Positions 1 to 8,805 of a stretch of DNA of 64,000 bases are shown here, in pieces. The first letter of the stretch is position 1, and each line of letters begins with the position of its first letter. A model generated the notes under the pieces. The model was not told the origin of the DNA and searched no databases. It saw only the letters and a program-made list of their open reading frames with translations. The position numbers and the translations under genes are program-made. The stretch is from Roseiarcus sp963784805 (GTDB lineage: Bacteria; Pseudomonadota; Alphaproteobacteria; Rhizobiales; Beijerinckiaceae): contig CAWASR010000028.1 of assembly GCA_963784805.1 (NCBI GenBank), positions 372,001 to 436,000 on the forward strand, given 5' to 3'.

Positions 1-2092
1 TTCGACCTCGCTCTGCTCGCCGACGCGCGCGGCGATCATCACCGGACGCAACCATCACTCGGTCGGCTTCGGGGTGGTCGGCGAAATCGCGACGGGGTTC
101 CCGGGCTACGACTCGATCATCCCGGTCGACAAGGGCACCATCGGCACAATCCTCAAGGGGAACGGGTACGCAACCTCGTGGTTCGGCAAGGATCACAACA
201 CGCCATTTTATCAATCGAGCCAGGCCGGGCCGTTCAATCAATGGCCCAACGGCATGGGGTTCGACTATTTCTACGGATTCGTCGGGGGGGACGCCAGTCA
301 GTGGCAACCGAACCTGTTCCGCAACACCACGGCCATCTATCCCTTCCTGAACGATCCAAAGTGGAACCTCGAGACCGCAATGGCCGACGAGGCGATCCAG
401 CACATCAAGGAACTCAAGGAGATCGCGCCCGACAAGCCGTTCTTCGTCTATTACGTGCCCGGCGCCACCCACGCGCCCCATCATCCGACGCCGGAGTGGA
501 TCGAAAAGATCAGCGCCATGCACCTTTTCGACGGGGGCTGGAACAAGCTGCGGGAGACCATTTTCGCCAACCAGAAGCGTCTGGGCATCATGCCCGAAGA
601 GGCCAAATTAACGCCGTGGCCGAAGGAGCTTCCGGAATGGGATTCGCTCAGTTGGGACGAGAAGAGACTCTTCGTCAGGCAAATGGATGTCTATGGGGCC
701 TACCTCGCCTATGCCGACCATGAGATCGGGCGGGTCATCCAGGCCGTCGAAGATCTGGGCGAGCTCGACAACACCCTGATCTTCTATATCAGCGGCGACA
801 ACGGCGCGAGCGCCGAAGGCATGCTCAACGGCACGCCGAACGAATTCACGACATTCAACGGCATTGCGGTGCCGGTCAAGGACCAGTTTCTGTGGTATCC
901 GTTCTGGGGATCCGACCGGACCTTCCCGCACTTTGCGGCGGAATGGGCGTGGGCGATGGACACCCCCTTCAAGTGGGTGAAACAGGTGGCCTCGCACTTC
1001 GGCGGCACCGCCCAGGGCATGGCCGTTTCCTGGCCCGGGCGCATCAAGGACGCAGGCGGCATACGCCGCCAGTTCCATCACGTCGTCGACATCGTCCCGA
1101 CCATCCTCGAAGCGACCGGCATCCCGGCGCCCAACCTTATCGACGGCATCCAGCAGGCGCCGATCGAAGGCGTGAGCATGGCCTATACGTGGGATAAGGC
1201 GACCGCCGGCGCTGCGACCCGACACACGACGCAATATTTCGAGATGCTCGGAAATCGGGCGATCTATCACGACGGATGGGTGGCGACCACGACGCCGGTC
1301 ACGCTTCCCTGGGAGCTGAGCACCGCCCCGCCTCCGGACGTGATCACCGGGTACAAATGGGAACTCTATCACGTCAAGGACGATCCCACCCAGTTCAACG
1401 ATCTTGCTACGGAGATGCCGGACAAGCTCAAGGAAATGCAGGATATCTTCTATGCCGAGGCGAAGAAATATAACGTGCTGCCGCTCGATAATTCGACACT
1501 CGCGCGCTGGAATACGCCGCGTCCGAGCCTGACCGCCGGGCGAACGGTCTTCACCTATTCGGGCGGATTGACGGGCGTGCCGGCGAGCGCCGCGCCGGAT
1601 ATCAAGAACAAGTCGTACGTCATCACGGCCGAAGTCGAGATCCCGGAGGGCGGCGCCGAAGGCATGATCGTCACCCAGGGCGGGCGCTTCGGCGGCTATG
1701 GCCTCTTCCTCAGCAAGGGCGATCTTGGGCTCGACCGAGGCAGGGTCGTGTTCCTCTATAACCTGCTCGACCTGAAGCGCACGATGTGGGAGGGGCCGAA
1801 GTTGGAAGGCGGCAAGCACACCATCGTCTTCGATTTCAAGTCGGATGGTCCCGGCTTGGGCAAGGGCGGCACGGGCGTGCTGTATGTGGACGGAAAGGAA
1901 GTGGCGAGGAATTCGATGGATCACACCACTCCGATTACGTTCCCGGAGGACGAAACCTTCGACATCGGCGAGGACACCCGCACTGGGGTCGCGGCGGTGG
2001 AATATCGCTACGATCCGCCGTTCATGTTCACCGGCAAGATCAGCAAGCTGACCTTCAAGCTCGAACCGGAGCAGTCGGAAGCGAAACCCTAA
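1..2092 (+). CDS. Arylsulfatase, Cys-type (5' end outside window)
   Basis: This is a type I sulfatase that hydrolyses sulfate esters with a formylglycine generated from cysteine. The open frame runs back to base 2, so the true start is outside the window; the first internal GTG (74) is not the start. The sulfatase signature C-S-P-T-R is encoded at 14-28, with the modified Cys at 14-16, followed by the usual TGRNHH motif. Downstream are a GDNGAS metal-binding segment near 796-810 and a C-terminal extension of about 190 residues (after about 1530) resembling the jelly-roll tail of large (750-800 residue) bacterial arylsulfatases. About 80-100 N-terminal residues, including the first metal-binding Asp pair, are missing. 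The substrate is not predictable. The signature and overall shape make the family call secure. Confidence 0.93.
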   Translation, partial: STSLCSPTRAAIITGRNHHSVGFGVVGEIATGFPGYDSIIPVDKGTIGTILKGNGYATSWFGKDHNTPFYQSSQAGPFNQWPNGMGFDYFYGFVGGDASQWQPNLFRNTTAIYPFLNDPKWNLETAMADEAIQHIKELKEIAPDKPFFVYYVPGATHAPHHPTPEWIEKISAMHLFDGGWNKLRETIFANQKRLGIMPEEAKLTPWPKELPEWDSLSWDEKRLFVRQMDVYGAYLAYADHEIGRVIQAVEDLGELDNTLIFYISGDNGASAEGMLNGTPNEFTTFNGIAVPVKDQFLWYPFWGSDRTFPHFAAEWAWAMDTPFKWVKQVASHFGGTAQGMAVSWPGRIKDAGGIRRQFHHVVDIVPTILEATGIPAPNLIDGIQQAPIEGVSMAYTWDKATAGAATRHTTQYFEMLGNRAIYHDGWVATTTPVTLPWELSTAPPPDVITGYKWELYHVKDDPTQFNDLATEMPDKLKEMQDIFYAEAKKYNVLPLDNSTLARWNTPRPSLTAGRTVFTYSGGLTGVPASAAPDIKNKSYVITAEVEIPEGGAEGMIVTQGGRFGGYGLFLSKGDLGLDRGRVVFLYNLLDLKRTMWEGPKLEGGKHTIVFDFKSDGPGLGKGGTGVLYVDGKEVARNSMDHTTPITFPEDETFDIGEDTRTGVAAVEYRYDPPFMFTGKISKLTFKLEPEQSEAKP

Positions 2093-2143
2093 GAGTTCCG
2101 GCCGACCGGACCGCGAGAGGAAAGCCGGGGACTGCGAGGGAAG

Positions 2144-2485
2144 ATGAAAAAGGCGCTCATTGTCGCGTCGGTCGCGGAAACGGCGACGGGACTGGCGTTG
2201 GTGATCGCACCATCGCTGGTCGCGCGGTTGTTGCTGGGCGAGGATCTTGCCGGCGTCGCGATTCCGGTGGCGCGGGTGGCCGGCATCGCGCTCATCGGCC
2301 TCGGCGTCGCCTGTTGGCCGGGCCAGCCGCTGATCGGCATGCTGATCTATGGCGCCGGCGTCGCCCTGTATCTCGCCTATGTCGGCCTGGTCGGCGGTTT
2401 CGCCGGCATCCTCCTCTGGCCGGCCGTCGTCCTGCACCTGGTCCTGACCGCGCTCCTGGCCCGGGAGGCGAGACGAACGGCCTGA
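2144..2485 (+). CDS. Small four-helix membrane protein, unknown function
   Basis: The product has 113 residues and consists almost wholly of hydrophobic helices: residues about 4-26, 38-56, 58-78 and 82-105, ending in a short basic tail. I do not recognise the family. A GAGGGAAG ribosome-binding site lies just before the ATG. It sits 51 bp after the sulfatase stop on the same strand, so it may be co-transcribed with it. Small membrane proteins of this kind are often found beside sulfatases, but no role can be inferred from that. Confidence 0.7.
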   Translation: MKKALIVASVAETATGLALVIAPSLVARLLLGEDLAGVAIPVARVAGIALIGLGVACWPGQPLIGMLIYGAGVALYLAYVGLVGGFAGILLWPAVVLHLVLTALLAREARRTA

Positions 2486-2947
2486 TCCCGGCTTTGCGGT
2501 TGAGGCGCCACGGTCCGTTGGCGCCGACAGAGCCCGCCGCAACAATTTCGTCAAACAATTTCTTTTCTAAAAATCCGCATCCATGCTATGATGCCCGCAC
2601 GATGAATGACACGCGCGACAATCCCGTGCGCCCCGGCCGCCGCGGGCGCAGCCCGTTCGGCCTCCGTGCGGGCGCATTTAACACGAATTCACAGTTTTTA
2701 AGGCCGGCGACGAAAAATTTTTCCTTGGATTCGTCGGCAACTCCTTGAAAAGTCCGGGTTCGTGGAAGGAAAATCCTTTGATTCGGCTTCCCCGGATTTG
2801 GATTCCGCTTCCCCGGATTTGGTTTCCGCTTCCGGCAATTTGGCTTGGCTTCCAGATAATTTGGACCTCGATCAATTTACACAAACATTTTTGGTGATAC
2901 ATACGGCACAGGTTGGTTGTGTTTTCTGTTTCCCGTGAAACGGCCTT
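2486..2947. other. 462-bp intergenic region, AT-rich, with 21-bp tandem repeats
   Basis: There is no convincing gene here. Base composition falls sharply compared with the neighbours (runs such as 2545-2575 and 2695-2730 are A/T-rich), and four 21-bp units lie at 2781-2864. The region separates the rightward sulfatase pair from the leftward oligopeptidase, so it is a convergent intergenic region and needs no promoters. Confidence 0.6.
2781..2864. repeat. Four tandem 21-bp repeats
   Basis: The units are 2781-2801, 2802-2822, 2823-2843 and 2844-2864. Units 1 and 2 differ at one base; units 3 and 4 drift further but keep the CTTCC core and the TTTGG end. The period of 21 is a multiple of 3, so an open frame on the minus strand (2678-2902) reads them as seven-residue repeats. 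That frame has no recognisable homologue and probably is not a gene. Confidence 0.8.
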
Positions 2948-5083
2948 TCACGTCGCCGCCCAGCCTAATCCGCCGCTGACGCAGGCGATCGCGAAGCCGT
3001 AGTTGCGGGCGACGTCGTCCAGGCGGTCGAACCGGCCGGGCTGGCCGGCGTGGCCGGCCTCCATCGCGGTGCGCAGCAGGATCGGCCCGCCCCCTTTCAT
3101 GGTCGCGCGCAGGCGGGCGACCCACTTGGCCGGCTCCCAATAGGTCACGCGCGGGTCGGTCAGGCCCGCCAGCGCCAGGATCGGCGGATAAGGCTGCGGC
3201 CGCACGTTGTCATAAGGGCTGTAGGCGCGGATGGTCTCGAACGCGGCCCGGTCATGGATCGGATCGCCCCATTCCAGCCACTCCGGCGGCGTCAGCGGCA
3301 GGTCGGCGTCGAGCATCGTCGCCAGCACGTCGACGAACGGAACGTCGGCGATGATTCCGGCGAACAGGTCCGGCGCGAGGTTGGCGACCGCGCCCATCAG
3401 CATGCCGCCGGCGCTGCCGCCGTGGGCGACGATCCGCCCCTTGCCGGTATAGCCGAGGGCGATCAGATGCCGCGCGGCGGCGAGGAAATCGCCGAACGTG
3501 TTGGTCTTCCTGGCGAGCTTTCCATCCTCGTACCAGCCCCAGCCCTTGTCGGTTCCGCCGCGCACATGAGCGATGGCGAAGACGAAGCCGCGATCGACGA
3601 GCGACAGCCGATTGGTCGAAAAGCCCGCCTCGACCGGGTATCCGTAGGCGCCGTAGCCGTAGAGCAGCAGCGGCGCCGAACCGTCGAGCGCGAGACCGCG
3701 CCTATGGAGCACCGACACCGGGACGCTCTCGCCGTCGCCGGCGGGCGCGAAGACAAGCCGGGCGACATAGGCTGCGGGGTCGAAACCGCCTGGAACCGTC
3801 TGCCTCTTGATCAGCGTCCGCCTGCGGTCCGCGACGGCGTAGTCGTAGGTCTCCTGGGGGCGAGCCATCGAGGAAACGCTGAAGCGGATCGTCCGCGCGT
3901 CGAACTCGTAGACCGGCTCCAGTCTGAGCGCGTAGGTCTCTTCCTCGAACCCGATCTCATGCGCCTCGCCGGTTCTCAGTTCGTGGACGACAAGGCGTGG
4001 ACGGCTGTTCTCGCGCGCCACAACGACGAGCCAGTCCTTGAACAAAGTCGCCTCGGCGATGAAGCAGCCGTCGCGATGGGCGACGCAGTCGCGCCAGTTC
4101 TCCTCCTGCGGCGCCTCGCTCGGCGCGACGACGACCTTGAAGTCGCGCGCTTGCCGATTGGTGCGGATGTAATAGCAATCGCCATGGTCCATGACCTCGT
4201 AGCGAAAGCCCGGCCGCCGGGGCGCGATGAGACGCGGGGGCGCGGTCGGAGCGTCGAGATCGACGATATGAGACTCCGAGGCGTCGTGGCCATGCACGGA
4301 GATCACGGCCGTTCGACCGAGCCGGGTCGGCTCGATCGCGATGAACCAGGCGGGGTCGTTCTCGCTGAAAATCTCGGCGTCGTCGCTTTGCCCGGTTCCA
4401 AGCCGATGCAGCCTCACCCGGCACGGCCGATGGTTCTCGTCCTGCTCGACATAGAGAAACGCCTCCGAATCGCGGGTCCAGACGACGTCGCCGGTCGCGC
4501 CGCCGACGCGGTCGGCGAAATCCTGCCCACGCGCCACGTCCCTGACGGCGATGACATGCATCTCCGAGCCGAGGTCATCGGAACTCCAAGCGAATCTGGC
4601 GTGGTCGGGCGAATGGCGCACGGCGGCCAGCTGGAAGAACGTCCGTCCACTGGCGCGCGCGTCACCGTCGACAAGCACGGTCTCCTCGCCGCCCTCGCGC
4701 GGCCTTCGGCAATAAATGCGATGCTGACCGCCGCGGCGAAACCGCCAATAATACGCCCAGGGCCCGTCGACCTGCGGCGGCTCGCTGTCATCTTCCTTGA
4801 GCCGCGCGCGCATCTCGCGCGCAAGCTTCTTCCTGAGCGCGAGCGTCGGCGCGAGCAGCGCGTCGGCATAAGCGTTTTCCGCATCCAGCAGCGCGCGGAT
4901 GTCCTTCGGCAGCCGGCTCGGATCACGCAAGACCTCGCGCCAGTTCGCGGCCCGGATCCAGGCATAGTCGTCGGTCCAGGCAAGGCCATGGGCGCGGAGC
5001 TCGAACGGGCGCTTCTCGGCGCGCGGAGGCTCTGGCGCATCCAGCAGCGTCCCGGCGAAGGGCTTCGATCCGCTTTCACTCAT
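2948..5083 (-). CDS. ptrB: Oligopeptidase B / prolyl oligopeptidase family S9A
   Basis: The product (711 residues) is a serine peptidase that cleaves short peptides, typically after basic residues in the oligopeptidase B branch. It has a beta-propeller N-terminal half (residues about 20-420) and an alpha/beta hydrolase C-terminal domain. The nucleophile is in the G-G-S-A-G-G motif, the acid in the A-G-L-T-D-P-R segment and the histidine in E-A-G-H-A-G-Q, in the usual order. I chose the ATG at 5083; the frame stays open upstream, but those codons overlap the phosphatase gene and look non-coding. The stop of the upstream HAD gene (5080) overlaps this start by 4 bp, so the two are translationally coupled. 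No signal peptide is seen, so it is probably cytoplasmic. Confidence 0.92.
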   Translation of the reverse strand: MSESGSKPFAGTLLDAPEPPRAEKRPFELRAHGLAWTDDYAWIRAANWREVLRDPSRLPKDIRALLDAENAYADALLAPTLALRKKLAREMRARLKEDDSEPPQVDGPWAYYWRFRRGGQHRIYCRRPREGGEETVLVDGDARASGRTFFQLAAVRHSPDHARFAWSSDDLGSEMHVIAVRDVARGQDFADRVGGATGDVVWTRDSEAFLYVEQDENHRPCRVRLHRLGTGQSDDAEIFSENDPAWFIAIEPTRLGRTAVISVHGHDASESHIVDLDAPTAPPRLIAPRRPGFRYEVMDHGDCYYIRTNRQARDFKVVVAPSEAPQEENWRDCVAHRDGCFIAEATLFKDWLVVVARENSRPRLVVHELRTGEAHEIGFEEETYALRLEPVYEFDARTIRFSVSSMARPQETYDYAVADRRRTLIKRQTVPGGFDPAAYVARLVFAPAGDGESVPVSVLHRRGLALDGSAPLLLYGYGAYGYPVEAGFSTNRLSLVDRGFVFAIAHVRGGTDKGWGWYEDGKLARKTNTFGDFLAAARHLIALGYTGKGRIVAHGGSAGGMLMGAVANLAPDLFAGIIADVPFVDVLATMLDADLPLTPPEWLEWGDPIHDRAAFETIRAYSPYDNVRPQPYPPILALAGLTDPRVTYWEPAKWVARLRATMKGGGPILLRTAMEAGHAGQPGRFDRLDDVARNYGFAIACVSGGLGWAAT

Positions 5084-5772
5084 GGGGCGGCGTCTTGCCA
5101 CGGACGCAAGCCGGGAGGAAGCGCCGCCAGGGCCGCAGGAACCTCCCTCGGCGACGCGCACAACACCGCAGCGCCGGCGTCCCGCAGCTCGTTCTCGCCG
5201 CCATATCCCCAAAGCGCGCCGATTGTCGGGATCGCATGGCGCCTCGCCGCGATGACGTCTTGACTGCGATCGCCCCACATGCAGCAGTGGCGAGCGTCGA
5301 GCGCGCGGCTCCCGAGAATATGCGCGATCAGGTCGCCCTTGTCGTCGTTGCGGCCGTCGAGTTCGGCGCCGAACGCCCCTTCGAAATGGCGCTCGAGATC
5401 GAATCGGCGCAAAATGCGCTTCGCGTAAGTGAGCGGCTTGCCCGTGCACAGGAAAAGCCGAGTCGCATTCGCGTCCAACCGCGCCAACGCCTCCCGAACC
5501 CCGTCGTAGACGACAGCCTCGAACAGGCCTTCGGCCGAATAGCGCCGGCGATAGATGGCGAGCGCCTCCTCCGCATCGCCCGTCCCGCCAAGGGTTTGCG
5601 CGAAGGATTGCCGCAGCGGCGGTCCAATGATCCAGGTCAGATCGGCCGCGGGCGGCGGGTCATGCCCGAGCGCTTCGAGGGCAAAGCGAAAGCAGCCGAC
5701 GATGCCCTCGGCCGGGTCCGTCAGCGTCCCGTCGAGATCGACGAGGAGGACGCCTCGCGCGTCGCGTTTCAT
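5080..5772 (-). CDS. HAD-superfamily phosphatase, phosphoglycolate-phosphatase-like
   Basis: HAD subfamily IA hydrolases remove phosphate from small metabolites using an aspartyl-phosphate intermediate. Motif I, D-L-D-G-T-L-T-D, lies about ten residues from the chosen start; the motif II Thr is in the L-C-T-G-K segment, and motifs III/IV in K-G-D and M-W-G-D-R-S-Q-D. The product has 230 residues, normal for the family. The start at 5772 has AGGAG just upstream; an alternative GTG at 5823 would add 17 residues of unlikely sequence and overlap the upstream oxidoreductase gene. The stop overlaps the oligopeptidase start by 4 bp. The substrate is unknown; phosphoglycolate is one possibility. Confidence 0.82.
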   Translation of the reverse strand: MKRDARGVLLVDLDGTLTDPAEGIVGCFRFALEALGHDPPPAADLTWIIGPPLRQSFAQTLGGTGDAEEALAIYRRRYSAEGLFEAVVYDGVREALARLDANATRLFLCTGKPLTYAKRILRRFDLERHFEGAFGAELDGRNDDKGDLIAHILGSRALDARHCCMWGDRSQDVIAARRHAIPTIGALWGYGGENELRDAGAAVLCASPREVPAALAALPPGLRPWQDAAP

Positions 5773-5807
5773 GCTCCTGGCGTCGGTCGAGCGCCAGCCG
5801 CTCCCTT

Positions 5808-6809
5808 CTACGGCGTTTCCCACGACCCGCCTTGCGCCGATCGAAACAGGGCGTCGATGACCCGCATGTTCGCGATCGCATCCTCGATCGGAAACTCGAA
5901 TGGAGTCTGCCCGAGCACCGCGCGCGAAAATGCGTCGCCCTGCAGAGTGTACTGATCGCAGACGGCGAATTCCTCGACATGCATGCCGCGGCCGACAAGA
6001 TCGGCGCCGTTGTCGACAATGATCGTCGTCGGTCGATCGGCCGGCGCGTTGAAGGGAATGGCGATCTCGATCCGCCCTTCTTCGCCGACGATCGTCACCC
6101 GCTGATGCCCCGACAATTGCGTCCCGGCGCTGAAGGTCAAATGCCGTCCTCCGGGGAATTCGACAATCGCGCTCACAAGACGGTCGGTCTGAAAATTCGG
6201 ATCGCGATCCAGCGTCGCCACGACCCGCGTCGGCTCGGCGCCGAAAATATACCGCGCTGTCACGATGGCGTAGCAGCCGATGTCGTAGAGGCCGCCTCCG
6301 CCGGGCGGACGGTTGCGCACGTTATCGGGATCGAGCAGGCGATAGGAGAAAAAGGTCTGAATCGCGCTGACCACGCCGAGCGACCCCGCTGCGACCAGCT
6401 CCCGCGCTCGCCGCCATTGTGGATGGAACCGCACCATGAACGCTTCCGCGACGATCCTGCCCGAACGATCCCGCGCCTCGATCAGCGCGCGTGCCTCCTC
6501 GGCGTCGAGCGCGATCGGCTTCTCGCACAGCACATGCTTGCCCGCGTCCAAAGCGCGGACAGACCAGGGGACATGTAGCTCGTTGGGCAGCGGATTGTAG
6601 ATCGCCTCGATTTCAGGATCGGCAAGCAGCTCTTCGTAAGAGCCGTGCGCGCGCGCAATGCCGAGCTTGTCGGCGGCGACGCTAGCCTTGGCGAGGTCGC
6701 GCGAGGCGATCGCGACGACTTCCGAAACCTCGCCGCGCTGCATCGCCGGGATCACCTTTTCAACGGCGATTTTAGCGACGCCCAGCACTCCCCACTTCAC
6801 TTTGCGCAC
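5808..6809 (-). CDS. Gfo/Idh/MocA family NAD(P)-dependent oxidoreductase
   Basis: This family oxidises or reduces sugars, inositols and related compounds with NAD(P). The N-terminus has the Rossmann motif G-V-L-G-V-A-K, and the C-E-K-P-I-A-L segment carries the conserved EKP lysine. The C-terminal alpha/beta domain begins near residue 125. I place the start at the GTG at 6809, which has GGGAGG seven bases upstream; a TTG at 6824 is also possible. The product has 333 residues. It is followed by the HAD gene after 35 bp, so the leftward block oxidoreductase - phosphatase - peptidase may be one transcript. The substrate cannot be told. Confidence 0.88.
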   Translation of the reverse strand: MRKVKWGVLGVAKIAVEKVIPAMQRGEVSEVVAIASRDLAKASVAADKLGIARAHGSYEELLADPEIEAIYNPLPNELHVPWSVRALDAGKHVLCEKPIALDAEEARALIEARDRSGRIVAEAFMVRFHPQWRRARELVAAGSLGVVSAIQTFFSYRLLDPDNVRNRPPGGGGLYDIGCYAIVTARYIFGAEPTRVVATLDRDPNFQTDRLVSAIVEFPGGRHLTFSAGTQLSGHQRVTIVGEEGRIEIAIPFNAPADRPTTIIVDNGADLVGRGMHVEEFAVCDQYTLQGDAFSRAVLGQTPFEFPIEDAIANMRVIDALFRSAQGGSWETP

Positions 6810-6862
6810 CGCGTGACCTCCCAAGAGAAAGCGCCCCTCCCGCTCGCGCGAGGACGAAAAGT

Positions 6863-7897
6863 CTAGCCTTTCGCCTCTGGAACGCGACCCTCGGCTTGCC
6901 GCGCCAGCATCCAGCCAGGGTATTCGGGCGGCAGAGCGCTGACCTCGTCAAGCGTTGCGACCTCCTCCGCGCCCAGCGTCAAGTCGGCGGCGGCGAGATT
7001 GTCATCGAGCTGCGCCGTCGTCTTGGCCCCAATAATCACGCTCATCACCCCCTTGCGCTGCAAGAGCCACGCAAGCGCGACGCGCGCCACCGACACGCCG
7101 TGCGCCTTGGCGATCGGCGTCATCGCGTCAATGATGTCGTAGGCTTTGTCCTTGTCGACAGGCGGAAAGTCAAAGACCGTGCGCCGCGAATCGTTGTCGC
7201 CGCGCTGACTGCGGGTGAACTTGCCCGACAAGAAGCCGCCGGCAAGCGGGCTCCACACCATGACCCCGAGGCCCTGGTCCTCGACCAACGGCAGAATTTC
7301 GCGTTCAAGCTCGCGGCCCGCGATCGAGTAATACGCCTGCACCGTCTCGAACCGCGCGAGTCCGCGCCGCTCGGAGATGGCCAGCGCTTTCATGATCTGC
7401 CACGCGGCGAGGTTCGAACAGCCGATCGTTCGCACCATGCCGCGAGTCACGCAGTCGTCGAGCGCCCGCAATGTTACCTCGAGCGGCGTCACGGGATCGA
7501 AGCCATGGATCTGATAGAGATCCACATGGTCGAGACCGAGACGCTTCAAGCTGGCCGCGACCTGATCCATGATGTGGCCTCTGGAGAGGCCGACGGCGTT
7601 CGGCCCCGGTCCCATCCGTCCGCGCACCTTGGTCGCGATGACCACGTCCTCGCGCTTAACGCCGAGGTCGCGCAGCGCCTGCCCGAGTTGCACTTCGGAC
7701 CGGCCTTCGGAGTAGACGTTCGCGGTGTCGATGAAGTTGACGCCCGCTTCGATCGCGCGCGAGACGAGCGCCGTGGAGGCTGATTGATCAAGTGAGCCGA
7801 TCGCGCGCCAGAAACCGGCTCCCCCGTCAAAGGTCATGGCGCCGAGGCAAATTTCGGAAACGAATTGGCCGGTTCGGCCAAGCGGTCGATAGCGCAT
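6863..7897 (-). CDS. Aldo/keto reductase
   Basis: The product (344 residues) is an NADPH-dependent oxidoreductase with a TIM barrel. The catalytic tetrad is visible: Asp and Tyr in D-T-A-N-V-Y-S-E-G, Lys in A-T-K-V-R-G and His in Y-Q-I-H-G-F. The C-terminal cofactor segment I-I-G-A-K-T-T-A-Q is also present. The N-terminus (R-P-L-G-R-T-G) is typical of the YajO/Tas-like branch. The ATG at 7897 is the natural start although the frame is open further upstream, where it shadows the transporter gene. It is 53 bp upstream of the Gfo/Idh oxidoreductase on the same strand, so the two redox enzymes may be co-expressed. Confidence 0.9.
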   Translation of the reverse strand: MRYRPLGRTGQFVSEICLGAMTFDGGAGFWRAIGSLDQSASTALVSRAIEAGVNFIDTANVYSEGRSEVQLGQALRDLGVKREDVVIATKVRGRMGPGPNAVGLSRGHIMDQVAASLKRLGLDHVDLYQIHGFDPVTPLEVTLRALDDCVTRGMVRTIGCSNLAAWQIMKALAISERRGLARFETVQAYYSIAGRELEREILPLVEDQGLGVMVWSPLAGGFLSGKFTRSQRGDNDSRRTVFDFPPVDKDKAYDIIDAMTPIAKAHGVSVARVALAWLLQRKGVMSVIIGAKTTAQLDDNLAAADLTLGAEEVATLDEVSALPPEYPGWMLARQAEGRVPEAKG

Positions 7898-8022
7898 GCA
7901 CACAACTCCAAAGCCTAACGTGCTGTAAGGAGCGATCACGACAACAGTCGTCTCGTCGCCGGGGTCAAGCGCGCCGCCGCTGATGGGACGCGCGCTTCTA
8001 ACCGCGAACGCAATCGGTCGCG

Positions 8023-8805
8023 TCAGGCCGCCTGCGCTTCCTCTGGCGGCGCCATTGCGCCGGTCATCATCGCGACGGCGTCCGACATCGTCACCTCTTT
8101 TGGATCGACGACGGTCAGGCGCCGCCCGAGCCGGTGGATGTGGATGCGGTCGGCGACCTCGAACACATGCGGCATGTTGTGCGAGATGAGGATGATCGGC
8201 AGGCCGCGCTTCTTCACGTCGAGGATGAGCTCCAGCACGCGCCGCGATTCCTTGACGCCCAGCGCCGCCGTCGGCTCGTCCATGATGATGACCTTGCGCG
8301 CGAAAGCGGCGGCGCGCGCCACCGCCACGCCCTGGCGCTGGCCGCCCGACAGCGTCTCGACGGGCTGGTTGATGTTCTGGATCGTCATCAGCCCAAGTTC
8401 GTTGAGCTTTTCGCGGGCGAATTTCGACATCGCGCCGCGATCGAGGGCGCGGAACCATCGTCCGAGCGGTCCCTGAGCGCGGATTTCCCGCCCGAGGAAC
8501 ATGTTGTCGGCGATCGACAGCGCCGGCGACAGCGCGAGGTTCTGATAAACCATCTCGATGCCCGCCGCGCGCGCGTCGATCGGCGAGCGGAAATTCACCA
8601 CCTCGCCTGCCAGCCGAACTTCGCCGGTGTCGGGAATGACGGCGCCGCACAGCGCCTTCACCATTGTCGACTTGCCGGCGCCGTTGTCGCCGATGACCGC
8701 CAGAATTTCGCCCGGATAGAGGTCGAAATCCGCGTGGTCGAGCGCGGTGACGCGGCCATAGCGCTTGACGAGCTGGCGCGCCTTGACGATGGGTTCGACG
8801 CTCAC
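8023..8805 (-). CDS. frcA: Sugar ABC transporter ATPase, FrcA-like
   Basis: This is the nucleotide-binding subunit of a CUT2-type monosaccharide importer. Walker A is G-D-N-G-A-G-K-S-T, the signature is L-S-G-G-Q-R-Q and Walker B is I-I-M-D-E-P-T. At 260 residues it has a single ATPase domain, unlike the doubled RbsA/XylG type, and this matches the short FrcA of rhizobia, as does the segment M-V-Y-Q-N-L-A-L-S-P. It starts at a GTG (8805) that overlaps the permease stop by 4 bp, so translation is coupled. Its partners are the permease and binding protein just upstream on the same strand. The substrate (fructose, perhaps also mannose or ribose) is inferred from similarity. Confidence 0.87.
   Translation of the reverse strand: MSVEPIVKARQLVKRYGRVTALDHADFDLYPGEILAVIGDNGAGKSTMVKALCGAVIPDTGEVRLAGEVVNFRSPIDARAAGIEMVYQNLALSPALSIADNMFLGREIRAQGPLGRWFRALDRGAMSKFAREKLNELGLMTIQNINQPVETLSGGQRQGVAVARAAAFARKVIIMDEPTAALGVKESRRVLELILDVKKRGLPIILISHNMPHVFEVADRIHIHRLGRRLTVVDPKEVTMSDAVAMMTGAMAPPEEAQAA

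Noticed and set aside
74..76. GTG at 74 as start of the sulfatase
   Set aside because: The frame continues to base 2 and contains the catalytic C-S-P-T-R signature, so the start is upstream of the window.
608..2554. A 648-codon minus frame opposite the sulfatase
   Set aside because: Arg/Asp-rich composition typical of antisense GC-rich frames, no domain, and the sulfatase is clear.
2678..2902. A 74-codon minus frame with heptapeptide repeats
   Set aside because: Its repeats follow from the 21-bp DNA units; no ribosome-binding site or homologue is evident.
3050..5263. A 737-codon plus frame opposite oligopeptidase B
   Set aside because: Antisense shadow; the peptidase catalytic triad lies on the minus strand.
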